Source: Thermoclostridium sp036562185 (GTDB taxonomy: Bacteria > Bacillota > Clostridia > DSM-8532). Taken from it: DNA of 64,000 nucleotides. Positions 17,791-26,465 of this stretch are shown one piece after another (the stretch's first letter is position 1; the number at the start of each line of letters is the position of its first letter). The position numbers and the translations under genes are program-made. Below the pieces are notes generated by a model. It did not search any database. It saw only the letters and a program-made list of their open reading frames with translations, and was not told where the DNA came from. The DNA is taken from NCBI GenBank assembly GCA_036562185.1, contig DATCKN010000129.1:70086-134085 (forward strand), given 5' to 3'.

Positions 17791-17826
17791 AACGGCGCAG
17801 TTTAAAGGCTGCGCCGTTAATTTTTT
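17791..17826 (+). terminator. Terminator of fba
   Basis: AACGGCGCAG (17791-17800) pairs with CTGCGCCGTT (17809-17818), 8-base loop, followed by AATTTTTT. Confidence 0.85.
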
Positions 17827-18268
17827 CTGTAGACCATCTTGGTCCGAACTCGTTCAGCAATTATGGTACACTCTTCGCAATACCGGTTGTTCTGTCCTTC
17901 CGAGCGCTGAAAAGATGGCAGTCTGAACCTGTTTTCTTTTGGCTCTTTCGCCGCAAAAAGCTCTTTCTTTCGGCTAATTCAGATATAAATATGGTAAAAT
18001 TGCATTCAGGAAACACAAAGAAGCATGCATATCCTATTTTTACTTATAATTAAAGAAATCTTAAAAAAATTTTAAGTATTTTACCTATTTAATTTTAATT
18101 GAAAAATACACATAATGGTATATGGTATTGATAATAAAAACATAACAAATTACTGAGTATATTACCATACTTCTCCAATGAAATTGCGTAGTATAATCAG
18201 TAACATAATATTATCCTGTATCAGTGAATGCTGCTTATGGAAATTTGCTTTTTGGAGGCGTTTTATCT
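17827..18268. other. Intergenic region with a start-less minus-strand coding remnant
   Basis: About 440 bases without a confirmed gene. On the minus strand, roughly 17990 to 17821, a frame of about 50 codons lies between stops and reads protein-like, with segments ELFAAKEPKENRFRLPSFQR and RYCEECTIIAERVRTKMVYR, including a CxxC. It has no ATG, GTG or ribosome site, so it may be a decayed gene end. The part from 18050 to 18220 is very AT-rich and should hold the promoter of the next gene (TATAAT near 18190); no clear -35 was found. Confidence 0.35.
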
Positions 18269-19333
18269 ATGCAAAATGAAGATGCTAAACATTCTTGGAA
18301 GTCACTGATAAGTGGACTTTTTATTTTTTCAATACTTGTAATTATGCTGCTTATATTATTCAAAAATCATAGTATCGACGAAATTCGGACTTTGTTTCTC
18401 AGTTTGAATATAAAGTGGCTGCTAGCGGCAATTGTATGTGTTTTGCTTTCCTATTTGGCTGAGATGATGTGTTACTATGAAATAACCAGAAAAATTTATG
18501 GAAGGGCGTCATTACGCACAGCTTTTCGCGTTACAATGGCAGGAGTGTATTTTAATTCGGTTACTCCCTTTGCCTGTGGCGGAGAACCATTCCAGATAGG
18601 CTATATGATGAAGGACGGAATTCCAATGGGGAGCTGCGCCAATGTCATTATGGTAAAATCAACGATTTTTCAGTCAGCAGTGTTTTTTTCGAGTATTTTA
18701 TCATTTGCTTTAAATGCAAAATCCTTATACCGTATGGTTGGGAATTTTAACTTGTTCTTTGCCATTGGGGTTTCGATAAATTTAGCTGTTGTTTTGTTTT
18801 TCCTGTTATTCCTGATAAATAAGAATACTGCAAGAAAAGTTGTGAATTTTGTTTTCAAACTTCTGGGAAAATGCCATATAATTAAAAATCCTGATAAGTA
18901 TGCACGCAAAAAAGAAGAAGGGATTGAATGCTTTATTAATGCAAGCCAGTTAATATTCAGCGATCCCGGTGTTATAATTAAATCATTTTTATACCAGCTG
19001 CTGAATTTGATTCTTGGGTATATTGTTCCTTTTTTCCTGCTTCTTTCCCTTGAGGGGAAATGCGGTCCCGTTGTGGATATTATAACCTCGCAGGCCATAT
19101 TAAGGCAAATAACTGCATATATACCGTCACCAGGTGCAGCAGGGGGAGCAGAAGGAATAGGGTATTTCTTCTTCAAGAATTTATTTACAAATGTTCCGGT
19201 TGTATCTGTTATACTTATTTGGAGAATTATAACCTATTATTTCAATGTGGCTTTTTCAGGATTATATCTTTTGCTTATTAAGGACAAGGAAATGGTAGAA
19301 AATACTAAGCAAATCCGTAGAAAAGCAGCATAA
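18269..19333 (+). CDS. Flippase-like/lysylphosphatidylglycerol synthase-type membrane protein (LPG_synthase_TM family)
   Basis: 354 residues with about eight membrane segments. The pattern (FNSVTPFACGGEPFQIGYM near residue 95, and PSPGAAGGAEGIGYFFF near 285) belongs to the PF03706 family, the membrane half of MprF and related flippase-like proteins. The soluble aminoacyl-transferase domain of MprF is absent, so lipid translocation or an unknown lipid role is likelier than lysinylation. ATG at 18269 has GGAGG ten bases upstream; a longer start at 18224 has no site. It stands upstream of a two-component system with its own promoter, so the link to that pair is only positional. Confidence 0.82.
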   Translation: MQNEDAKHSWKSLISGLFIFSILVIMLLILFKNHSIDEIRTLFLSLNIKWLLAAIVCVLLSYLAEMMCYYEITRKIYGRASLRTAFRVTMAGVYFNSVTPFACGGEPFQIGYMMKDGIPMGSCANVIMVKSTIFQSAVFFSSILSFALNAKSLYRMVGNFNLFFAIGVSINLAVVLFFLLFLINKNTARKVVNFVFKLLGKCHIIKNPDKYARKKEEGIECFINASQLIFSDPGVIIKSFLYQLLNLILGYIVPFFLLLSLEGKCGPVVDIITSQAILRQITAYIPSPGAAGGAEGIGYFFFKNLFTNVPVVSVILIWRIITYYFNVAFSGLYLLLIKDKEMVENTKQIRRKAA

Positions 19334-19429
19334 ATCGGTAATCTTACCGTAAATTTGCATTGTTATCGTGTATAATCGTAAAATGGCCGGAGAATTTTCT
19401 TGGGATTTAGGGAATTAAGGCTTAAAAGG

Positions 19430-19458
19430 TTGACATGTGGTATTAAACGGCTTATTGT
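19430..19458 (+). promoter_or_regulatory. Promoter of the two-component system
   Basis: TTGACA at 19430-19435, 17-base spacer, TATTGT at 19453-19458. Upstream, CGGTAA/TTACCG (19335-19348) forms a small hairpin after the previous gene. Confidence 0.6.
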
Positions 19459-19493
19459 TTGATTGTGATTAATTATATTGGGGGATTGCTGAC

Positions 19494-20192
19494 ATGGCTT
19501 ATAACGTATTGATTTGCGATGATGAGAAAGACATTGTTTCAGCCCTTAAGATATATTTATCTGCAGAAAACTATAATACATATGAGGCGTATACCGGCAA
19601 AGAAGCTTTGAAAATTATTGAGAGCCATGATATTCACCTTGTGTTACTGGATATTATGATGCCTGAAATGGATGGGCTTACAGCCATGGTAAAGCTGAGG
19701 GAAAAATACAATATTCCTGTAATTCTGCTAACCGCTAAAAGTGAGGATACGGATAAAATATTAGGTTTGAACATAGGGGCTGATGACTATATCACGAAAC
19801 CTTTCAATCCTGTTGAAGTACTGGCAAGAGTAAAGTCACAGCTTAGACGGTATATGCAGCTTGGCGGTGCCAATGTTAAACCCTCAAACCTTGTTATAGG
19901 CAGCATCGAGATCGATGATAAGGCTAAAACGGTTACGGTTGATGGTGAACCGGTTAATTTGACACCGAAAGAATATGAAATCCTGAAACTCCTGATGGAG
20001 AACCCGGGCCAGGTGTTTTCACCGAGAGATATATACAAACGTGTTTGGAATGATAACCCATATGGTTCTGAAAGCACGGTAGCAGTACATATACGTCATT
20101 TACGGGAAAAAGTGGAGATAAATCCTGCCGAACCAAGATATTTAAAGGTAGTATGGGGACAGGGTTATAAAATTGAACGGGGTGAAAGATAA
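19494..20192 (+). CDS. OmpR/PhoB-family response regulator
   Basis: 232 residues. The receiver domain (1-120) has the acidic pocket CDDE near residues 8-11, the phospho-acceptor Asp53 in LLDIMMPEMDG, and the conserved Lys in DDYITKPFNP. The C-terminal winged helix (about 130-230) contains LTPKEYEILKLLMENPGQVF and ends in RYLKVVWGQGYKIE. When phosphorylated by its partner kinase it should bind direct-repeat promoters. ATG at 19494 follows GGGGGA. Its stop overlaps the kinase start by one base (TAATG), so the two are translationally coupled. Confidence 0.95.
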   Translation: MAYNVLICDDEKDIVSALKIYLSAENYNTYEAYTGKEALKIIESHDIHLVLLDIMMPEMDGLTAMVKLREKYNIPVILLTAKSEDTDKILGLNIGADDYITKPFNPVEVLARVKSQLRRYMQLGGANVKPSNLVIGSIEIDDKAKTVTVDGEPVNLTPKEYEILKLLMENPGQVFSPRDIYKRVWNDNPYGSESTVAVHIRHLREKVEINPAEPRYLKVVWGQGYKIERGER

Positions 20193-22105
20193 TGAATAAA
20201 ATTACCCACAGCCTGGTATGGAAAGTAGTTGCCATTTTCCTATTTGTAATATCAACTATGGGGTTTATCGGCGGATTAATTGCAGCAGGCCTGTTATATG
20301 AAAACGGATTTTACGAGACATCTGCTGAAAATGTAAAAATCGAGATGTTTGAGCATTATACACGGAGAAATGCTAATTATGTGTTCTATAATTATTTTCT
20401 TCCCGACAGGTGGCTTAATCAGTATGAAACAAACGGCCAAATTGAGAACTGTTATATACGAAGTACGAATTTCTTCTTCACTCTAAAAAATTCAGAGGGA
20501 GAAACCATACTAAGCAATTATGCGGGACAGGAATTCCAGTTAAGCCGGACATATGAATTCAGTGATGTGGAGTACATATATGGTGCAGACGGCGATGTTG
20601 TCGAAAGTAAAAATGTAACGTACACAATGGATTGTTATGTGAAAAAGGACCTTGATACAGATGACTTTTATTATACCCTGGATCAATTCGTAAATTTTGC
20701 ATACAAAATGCGTTATGCTGTAATTGTAATTCCTGTTATGTTCCTTATATTCTCAATCATCCTGTTTATTTACCTCATGTGCAGTGCAGGCCGAAGAAAG
20801 GGCGAAGATAAAATTATACCTAACGGAATTGACAAAATTCCTTTCGACCTTCTTGTAACAATTATACTATCAATTGTTTTGCTTGAAGCGCTTATATTCG
20901 AACAGATGTATAATATAGGAACTGTAGGTTACATGATATTATTCAACTCATTCACCATAGTTGACATTCTTCTTGCTTTACTTATATGTATGAGCTTTGC
21001 TACAAGGTATAAGCTTGGTGGCTGGTGGAAAAATACAATAACATACCGTATTATAAGTCTGATTTTCAGAATTTTGAGAAAGATCGTAAGTGCCATAAAG
21101 TATATTTTTCAGCATATGTCGCTGGTAAAGAAAACGATCCTTGTATTAATCTGTATTTCGATACTGGAATTCATGGGTATAAGTATTAGCTTTGATAACG
21201 GGGCAATGATGATATTTTTGTGGATTCTTGAAAAAGCAATATTATGTCCGGTCTTACTAATTGTTTCAATAAATCTTCAGAAATTGCAGCAGGGCGGTCA
21301 GAAAATTGCTGTTGGCGATTTGAATTACCAGATTGATACCAGGCATATGTTTTGGGATTTTAGAACCCACGGGGAAAATCTGAACCGGATCAACGAAGGC
21401 ATGTCAAAGGCGGTGGAAGAGAGGTTAAAAAGCGAACGTTTCAAAACCGAGTTAATAACGAATGTATCCCATGATATTAAGACTCCGCTGACATCGATAA
21501 TCAATTATGTGGACTTAATTAAAAAGGAAAATATTGAAAATGAGAAAATTAAGGAATATATTGATGTTCTGGACAGACAGTCATCAAGGCTTAAAAAACT
21601 GACCGAAGATTTGGTTGAAGCATCAAAGGCTTCCACGGGAAATTTGCCTGTCAATATGGTTCCAACCGAGATAGGTGTACTGTTTACACAGGCTGTAGGA
21701 GAATATGAGGAAAGGATAAAAAATGCAGGGCTTGAACTGATTCTGGAAAAGGCAGATGAAGATATTTTCATTATGGCGGACGGGAGACTGTTATGGAGGA
21801 TTTTTGACAATTTATTGAGCAATATTTGCAAGTATGCCCAACCTTCAACCAGGGTTTATCTGAATCTCGAAAAAATAAACGGGCAGGCTGTTATAACCTT
21901 CAGAAACATATCAAAGTATGCACTTAACATACCAAGCGAAGAACTGCTTGAAAGGTTTGTCCGCGGCGACAGATCAAGAAATACCGAGGGAAGCGGACTG
22001 GGCCTTTCAATTGCAAAAAGCCTGACAGAACTGCAAAATGGAATTCTTGAGCTATATGTGGACGGGGATTTGTTTAAGGTGGTTCTTAAATTTAATATAA
22101 ATTGA
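20192..22105 (+). CDS. Sensor histidine kinase with six membrane segments
   Basis: 637 residues. A first membrane helix (about 11-35) leads to an extracytoplasmic domain of some 135 residues, then five more helices (about 175-365) and a HAMP-like linker. The catalytic part has the phospho-accepting His427 in NVSHDIKTPLTS, an N-box (NLLSNICKYA) and a G-box (GSGLGLSIAKSL). It should autophosphorylate and pass phosphate to the overlapping response regulator. The architecture, with an outer domain plus a membrane bundle, resembles kinases that sense cell-wall antibiotics in Firmicutes, but the ligand is not visible. It ends before a strong terminator. Confidence 0.93.
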   Translation: MNKITHSLVWKVVAIFLFVISTMGFIGGLIAAGLLYENGFYETSAENVKIEMFEHYTRRNANYVFYNYFLPDRWLNQYETNGQIENCYIRSTNFFFTLKNSEGETILSNYAGQEFQLSRTYEFSDVEYIYGADGDVVESKNVTYTMDCYVKKDLDTDDFYYTLDQFVNFAYKMRYAVIVIPVMFLIFSIILFIYLMCSAGRRKGEDKIIPNGIDKIPFDLLVTIILSIVLLEALIFEQMYNIGTVGYMILFNSFTIVDILLALLICMSFATRYKLGGWWKNTITYRIISLIFRILRKIVSAIKYIFQHMSLVKKTILVLICISILEFMGISISFDNGAMMIFLWILEKAILCPVLLIVSINLQKLQQGGQKIAVGDLNYQIDTRHMFWDFRTHGENLNRINEGMSKAVEERLKSERFKTELITNVSHDIKTPLTSIINYVDLIKKENIENEKIKEYIDVLDRQSSRLKKLTEDLVEASKASTGNLPVNMVPTEIGVLFTQAVGEYEERIKNAGLELILEKADEDIFIMADGRLLWRIFDNLLSNICKYAQPSTRVYLNLEKINGQAVITFRNISKYALNIPSEELLERFVRGDRSRNTEGSGLGLSIAKSLTELQNGILELYVDGDLFKVVLKFNIN

Positions 22106-22160
22106 CCAATTAGTTTTTTGATTGAACACATAAGTTCAGGGCACTGGAATAATGAAACCG

Positions 22161-22190
22161 GCACCAAAAGTAAATTTTGGTGCTTTTTTT
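22161..22190 (+). terminator. Terminator of the two-component operon
   Basis: GCACCAAAA (22161-22169) and TTTTGGTGC (22175-22183) with a five-base loop, followed by seven T. Confidence 0.88.
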
Positions 22191-22206
22191 CTGAAAACCT
22201 GTGATA

Positions 22207-22235
22207 TTGACAATAATTTGAATTAATAATATACT
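22207..22235 (+). promoter_or_regulatory. Promoter of the LacI-family regulator
   Basis: TTGACA at 22207-22212, 17-base spacer, TATACT at 22230-22235; near-consensus. Confidence 0.75.
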
Positions 22236-22244
22236 GGAATGAGC

Positions 22245-22254
22245 AAACGGTTGC
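22245..22254. promoter_or_regulatory. LacI-type operator core, site 1 (autoregulatory)
   Basis: AAACGGTTGC inside the near-palindrome GCAAACGGTTGC, centred on CG as in LacI-family operators. It sits at about +2 to +12 of the promoter just upstream, so binding would block initiation. Related cores occur at 23448 and 23646. Confidence 0.6.
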
Positions 22255-22275
22255 ACCAAAGGAAGTGAGCTTTGT

Positions 22276-23292
22276 ATGAGGGTTACTATAAACGATATAG
22301 CAAAAGCTGCAAATGTATCACCATCAACTGTATCCCGGGCCATCGCGGATAGCCCGAGGATTAGCAAGGCAACGAAAAAGAAGATATTCAGGATAATGGA
22401 GGAAATGAACTATTATCCTAACGTTATAGCCAGGTCTTTAGCCAGGAAATCAACGAATATCATAGGTATCCTGGTGATGGGTACAACCGAAAAGGCTTTC
22501 CAGCACCCTTTTTTCCCTGAAATATTGAGAGGGGTTGCTTCGGTTGCGTATAAAAATAACTATAAAATATTAATTTCCAGTGCTACGAATATGGACGAAC
22601 AGAGAGAGATTGTGAACGATTTAACTCAAAGCGGGATAACAGAGGGAATTTTGCTGCTTTCATCGGGTGTAAAGGATCCGTCAATCCGATATCTTAGAGA
22701 AATCCAGTTTCCGTTTGTTATTGTCGGAAGGCCTGATAATGAGAATGAAGTGAACTGGGTTGATAATGACAATGTTTCGGTTGGATATCAGATGACCCGG
22801 CATTTAATTGAAGTTGGCTGTACCGAAATAGCTTTTCTCGGTGTTGACAGTAAATTTATAGTAACTCTTGACAGGTTAAAGGGATACAAAATGGCTTTAC
22901 AGGACAATAATATTGAGATAAACGAAGACTTAATAATTGAAGGCAAATTCGTTGATGACACGGGATATGACTTAATGAAAAAGCTTATGGACAAGGGAAT
23001 AGTACCTTCAGGTGTAATTGCGTGTGACGATTTGCTTGCCTTTGGTGCTATTAAGTATTTAAACGAAAAAGGATTAAAAGTACCTGATGATGTGGCGGTA
23101 GCAGGGTTTAACAATGTACCTTTATCAAGCTATTTTACACCGCCTCTGACTTCTGTTGATATAAATGCTTTCAGTCTTGGTGCTAAGGGGTTCGAACTTT
23201 TACTAACATGCATGAAAAGCGAGTATAAAAGTTTTAACAGGGCAATTATTCCTTCTGAGCTAATAATTCGCGAATCGACGATGAAAAAATGA
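22276..23292 (+). CDS. LacI-family transcriptional regulator of the maltodextrin locus
   Basis: 338 residues. The N-terminal helix-turn-helix and hinge (TINDIAKAANVSPSTVSRAI, then YYPNVIARSLARKST) bind operators. The periplasmic-binding-protein-like core (60-330) ends in the usual VPLSSYFTPPLTSVDI segment and should bind a maltose-type sugar. ATG at 22276 follows GGAAGTGAG. Its own promoter carries one operator-like core, and two similar cores lie in the promoter region of the transporter operon immediately downstream, which supports local control and autoregulation. A MalR-like role is inferred from neighbours. Confidence 0.92.
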   Translation: MRVTINDIAKAANVSPSTVSRAIADSPRISKATKKKIFRIMEEMNYYPNVIARSLARKSTNIIGILVMGTTEKAFQHPFFPEILRGVASVAYKNNYKILISSATNMDEQREIVNDLTQSGITEGILLLSSGVKDPSIRYLREIQFPFVIVGRPDNENEVNWVDNDNVSVGYQMTRHLIEVGCTEIAFLGVDSKFIVTLDRLKGYKMALQDNNIEINEDLIIEGKFVDDTGYDLMKKLMDKGIVPSGVIACDDLLAFGAIKYLNEKGLKVPDDVAVAGFNNVPLSSYFTPPLTSVDINAFSLGAKGFELLLTCMKSEYKSFNRAIIPSELIIRESTMKK

Positions 23293-23345
23293 TATGGGTT
23301 CCTTCCGAGTGAGAAGGTTTATATTAATTTCGGGTTAATATCCTG

Positions 23346-23380
23346 GGCTGTTCATGTGAGTTGAACAGCCTTTCTTTTTT
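23346..23380 (+). terminator. Terminator of the LacI gene
   Basis: GGCTGTTCA (23346-23354) and TGAACAGCC (23362-23370), seven-base loop, followed by TTTCTTTTTT. Confidence 0.85.
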
Positions 23381-23407
23381 ATTCCTAGAAAAATTTACAA
23401 ACCCATA

Positions 23408-23436
23408 TTGACACAATTTGTAATTGATGTTATTAT
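23408..23436 (+). promoter_or_regulatory. Promoter of the maltodextrin operon
   Basis: Consensus TTGACA at 23408-23413, 17-base spacer, TATTAT at 23431-23436. Transcription should start near 23443, leaving a leader of about 280 bases. Confidence 0.8.
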
Positions 23437-23447
23437 ACATATAGTAC

Positions 23448-23457
23448 AAACGCTTGC
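23448..23457. promoter_or_regulatory. LacI-type operator core, site 2
   Basis: AAACGCTTGC within ACAAACGCTTGCGC, centred on CG, just after the predicted transcription start, a typical repressor position. Confidence 0.6.
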
Positions 23458-23645
23458 GCAAATTAAACGGTTTTTTTATTAAAAATAATAAAGATTAAAG
23501 CCGCAACCTCTGCTTAGCAGTTAAATCCAAATCATGCGATGCTTCAGGAAACCATGGAAATAGAGTCAACTTGGGTAAAATCGGCTATTACTTTTTACAA
23601 GTTGTATGCGAAATGTTGTAGTTACTTTCCTTCGTTTATGTGGGA

Positions 23646-23655
23646 AAACGCATGC
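23646..23655. promoter_or_regulatory. LacI-type operator core, site 3, in the leader
   Basis: AAACGCATGC, differing from site 2 at one base, lies 198 bases downstream of it and 71 bases before the binding-protein start. It could be a roadblock or an auxiliary site for DNA looping. It also resembles a CcpA cre site with one mismatch, so catabolite control is an alternative. Confidence 0.45.
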
Positions 23656-23725
23656 ACAACAAGCAGACTGCTTTTAAAATAAGGTCTTTTGACCTTTTAT
23701 AAATAATTCCAAGGGGGATGTTTGT

Positions 23726-25048
23726 ATGTATGTGAGAAAAACCGGTTGGCTTAAGAAAATGTTAGCGCTTATGCTGGCAATCTCTGTGACAGTTTTGGCA
23801 GCGGCCTGTACAAAAACGGCAGACAATCAGAAGACGGTGAATGACCAGCAAAAACAGGATTTACATGTAACGCCGGGTGGAAATGAAAACAACGGTGAAC
23901 TGGTTCCGGAACCCGGAGCAACGCTTAAACTTTGGGATTCAGATGATGAAGGGGTTAAAGAATGGGCTCAGGAAATGATTGAAAAGTTTACTGAAAAGTA
24001 TGGCATTGAAGTAACATTTGATACCGTTTCCCATACTGATGCCCCGGGCAAATTGCAAACCGACGGTCCCGCAAAACTTGCAGCTGATGTGTTCATACTT
24101 GCAAGCGATCATCTAGGTGAAATGTATCAGCAAGGTTTTATTTATCCTAATGACGTATCAGACACGTCTGAGTTTATGGAAAGTTCGGTTGAAGCCTGTT
24201 CTATAGACGGCCAGCTGTATGGCTTTCCTGCGTCTATTGAAACCCCGGCATTAGTTTATAATAAAAGCCTTGTTAAAGAACCACCAAAAACTTTTGAAGA
24301 ATTGGTTAAAATCAGCAGAGAATTCCTCGATAAGGACAAAAACCAATATGGGTTTATGATGGAAGTATGGAATTTCTATTATGTGTATGCGTTTATCAGC
24401 GGTTACGGAGGATATGTATTTGGAAATAACGGAACAAATCCATTTGATATCGGCCTCAACTCGGATGCAGCTGTTGAAGCGATAAACTATTACAGAACTC
24501 TCAAGGATATCATACCGCTACAAAGGGAAGACATTTCCTACGATATTAAGTCAGGCTTATTCCTGGAGGGAAAATTAATTTTTGATTTCAACGGACCATG
24601 GGCCATCAAGGCATACCAGGATGCGGGCCTGGATATAGGGGTTGCACCTCTTCCATTGCTTCCGAACGGCGAAAGACCTATAACATTTTCAGGGGTAAGA
24701 ACCTATTGCATAAATACATATACAGATTATCCAAATGCCGCAAAACTGCTGGCACAATTCCTGACAAGTAAGGAAGCACTTTTAAGGCGTTATGAGCTGA
24801 CAAATCAACTCCCCCCGCGAAATGATCTGCTTAATGAACCTGAAATCAAAGATAACCCTGTAAACAGCGGATTCTTAGAGCAAGCTGTTTATTCCCAGGC
24901 AATGCCTTCTATACCGCATATGCAGGCTGTATGGTCTAATATGGAAACAGCCATAACAGAACTGTGGAACAATCCCAATGCCGATGTGAAAACCGAACTG
25001 GACAGGGCTGTAAGCAATATTAAAGAAAGCGATTTTTATAAGAATTAA
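23726..25048 (+). CDS. Maltodextrin ABC transporter, substrate-binding lipoprotein
   Basis: 440 residues. The signal peptide ends in a lipobox with lipid-bearing Cys28 (VLAAACTK), then a hydrophilic linker and a family 1 solute-binding fold (WAQEMIEKFTEKYGIEVTF, YGFPASIETPALVYNK). The closest type is MalE/MdxE, which captures maltose and longer alpha-glucans outside the cell and delivers them to the permease pair. ATG at 23726 follows AAGGGGGA. It is the first gene of the operon after the LacI gene. Sugar specificity is inferred from the downstream amylases and phosphorylase. Confidence 0.92.
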   Translation: MYVRKTGWLKKMLALMLAISVTVLAAACTKTADNQKTVNDQQKQDLHVTPGGNENNGELVPEPGATLKLWDSDDEGVKEWAQEMIEKFTEKYGIEVTFDTVSHTDAPGKLQTDGPAKLAADVFILASDHLGEMYQQGFIYPNDVSDTSEFMESSVEACSIDGQLYGFPASIETPALVYNKSLVKEPPKTFEELVKISREFLDKDKNQYGFMMEVWNFYYVYAFISGYGGYVFGNNGTNPFDIGLNSDAAVEAINYYRTLKDIIPLQREDISYDIKSGLFLEGKLIFDFNGPWAIKAYQDAGLDIGVAPLPLLPNGERPITFSGVRTYCINTYTDYPNAAKLLAQFLTSKEALLRRYELTNQLPPRNDLLNEPEIKDNPVNSGFLEQAVYSQAMPSIPHMQAVWSNMETAITELWNNPNADVKTELDRAVSNIKESDFYKN

Positions 25049-25163
25049 AATAATGAACTCTTATTGCAGGTAGCAGTGATTGGCTGCTGCCTGTTCTCTT
25101 GAATACACAAATATTGAGATGATTTCAGGTAAAAGAAAGGATATTGCTAAAGGGGGATGTTTT

Positions 25164-26465
25164 ATGAAATCCAATTCCAAAAGGGCATGCCTGCTTTCTG
25201 TCATCTTCATGGGTCTTGGTCAGCTATACAACGGGCAGATTGTTAAAGGAATCCTGTTTGCGGCGATAGAGCTTGTTTTCATAGTATACCTGCTGCCATT
25301 TATCCGTTATGGATTATGGGGCATTTTTACCCTCGGAGAAACACCTCAGGCTTTTGTTGACGGCAAAGTCGTACAGGGCGATCATTCCATTTTTCTTATG
25401 GTATATGGAATAATAGCAATTGTACTGATTTTTATATTTGTAATATTGTATTACTTTAACTGCCAGGATGCTTATAAAGTAGGGAAATTAAGAGATAACC
25501 ACATACAGCCGAATAACTTCATTAAGTCTTTGAAGCTTGCCGGGGAGAAAGGCTTCCCATATCTTATGCTTTTACCTTCCATATTCTTTGTATTGTTTAT
25601 AACTGTCGTTCCGCTTATTTTTGGAATCTTGGTCGCATTTACCAATTACTCATCACCGAATCATATACCTCCGAGAAAACTGGTTGATTGGGTTGGGTTT
25701 CAGACCTTTGTTGATTTATTTACTTTAAGCGGCTACAAAGAAACGTTTTTCGGTGTTTTCGGCTGGACAGTAATATGGGCGGTACTAGCCACCGTTACAA
25801 CCTTTTTCAGCGGTTTAATTTTTGCGGTGATATTAAATTCCAACGGTATCAGGCTAAAGAAATTCTGGAGGACGGTTTTCATTCTTCCCTGGGCAGTTCC
25901 CGGCTATATATCGATACTTGTATTCCGTAACATCTTTAATGCGCAGTTTGGTCCTTTAAATAACTGGTTGGTTTCAATTGGCATGAACAGAATCCAGTGG
26001 TTTGGTGATCCAATGTGGGCTAAAATCGTATGCCTGGTTGTAAACCTGTGGCTTGGATTTCCTTATTTTATGGCACTGATGAGCGGGGTTTTAACCGGAA
26101 TACCAAGGGATTTGTATGAAGCTGCTGAAGTAGAAGGTGCAAATGCCATACAGAAGTTTTTTAAAATAACATTGCCATTGGTTATGTTTGCTACTGCTCC
26201 GCTTTTGATTATGAGCTTTGCACATAACTTTAACAATTTTAATTTAATTCATTTCCTAAACAGCGGCGGTCCGGTTAACACAAACTATAAATACGCAGGA
26301 CACACGGATATATTGCTGTCATGGATTTATAAACTGACATTGGAGCAGAACCAGTTTAATAAAGCGTGTGCTGTTTCCATCATCATATTTGTAATCATTG
26401 CCACTATCTCCATATTTAATTTCCGAAGAACAAGGTCATTTAAAGAGGAGGATATGATACAGTGA
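25164..26465 (+). CDS. Maltodextrin ABC transporter permease, MalF type
   Basis: 433 residues with about eight membrane helices. An N-terminal extra module (LGQLYNGQIVKGILFAAIEL) precedes the transport core, as in MdxF. The EAA loop that contacts the ATPase reads IPRDLYEAAEVEGANAIQKF. ATG at 25164 has AGGGGGA eight bases upstream; the frame extends upstream to 25080 only through a TTG without a site. The last four bases overlap the next permease (GTGA). No ATPase gene lies in the operon, so a shared MsmX-type ATPase encoded elsewhere is expected. Confidence 0.93.
   Translation: MKSNSKRACLLSVIFMGLGQLYNGQIVKGILFAAIELVFIVYLLPFIRYGLWGIFTLGETPQAFVDGKVVQGDHSIFLMVYGIIAIVLIFIFVILYYFNCQDAYKVGKLRDNHIQPNNFIKSLKLAGEKGFPYLMLLPSIFFVLFITVVPLIFGILVAFTNYSSPNHIPPRKLVDWVGFQTFVDLFTLSGYKETFFGVFGWTVIWAVLATVTTFFSGLIFAVILNSNGIRLKKFWRTVFILPWAVPGYISILVFRNIFNAQFGPLNNWLVSIGMNRIQWFGDPMWAKIVCLVVNLWLGFPYFMALMSGVLTGIPRDLYEAAEVEGANAIQKFFKITLPLVMFATAPLLIMSFAHNFNNFNLIHFLNSGGPVNTNYKYAGHTDILLSWIYKLTLEQNQFNKACAVSIIIFVIIATISIFNFRRTRSFKEEDMIQ

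Noticed and set aside
17772..18053. Plus-strand frame of 93 codons after fba
   Set aside because: It begins before the fba terminator stem and runs through it; no ribosome site and no family-like sequence.
18224..18268. Earlier start of the flippase-like protein at 18224
   Set aside because: No ribosome site; the ATG at 18269 has GGAGG ten bases upstream.
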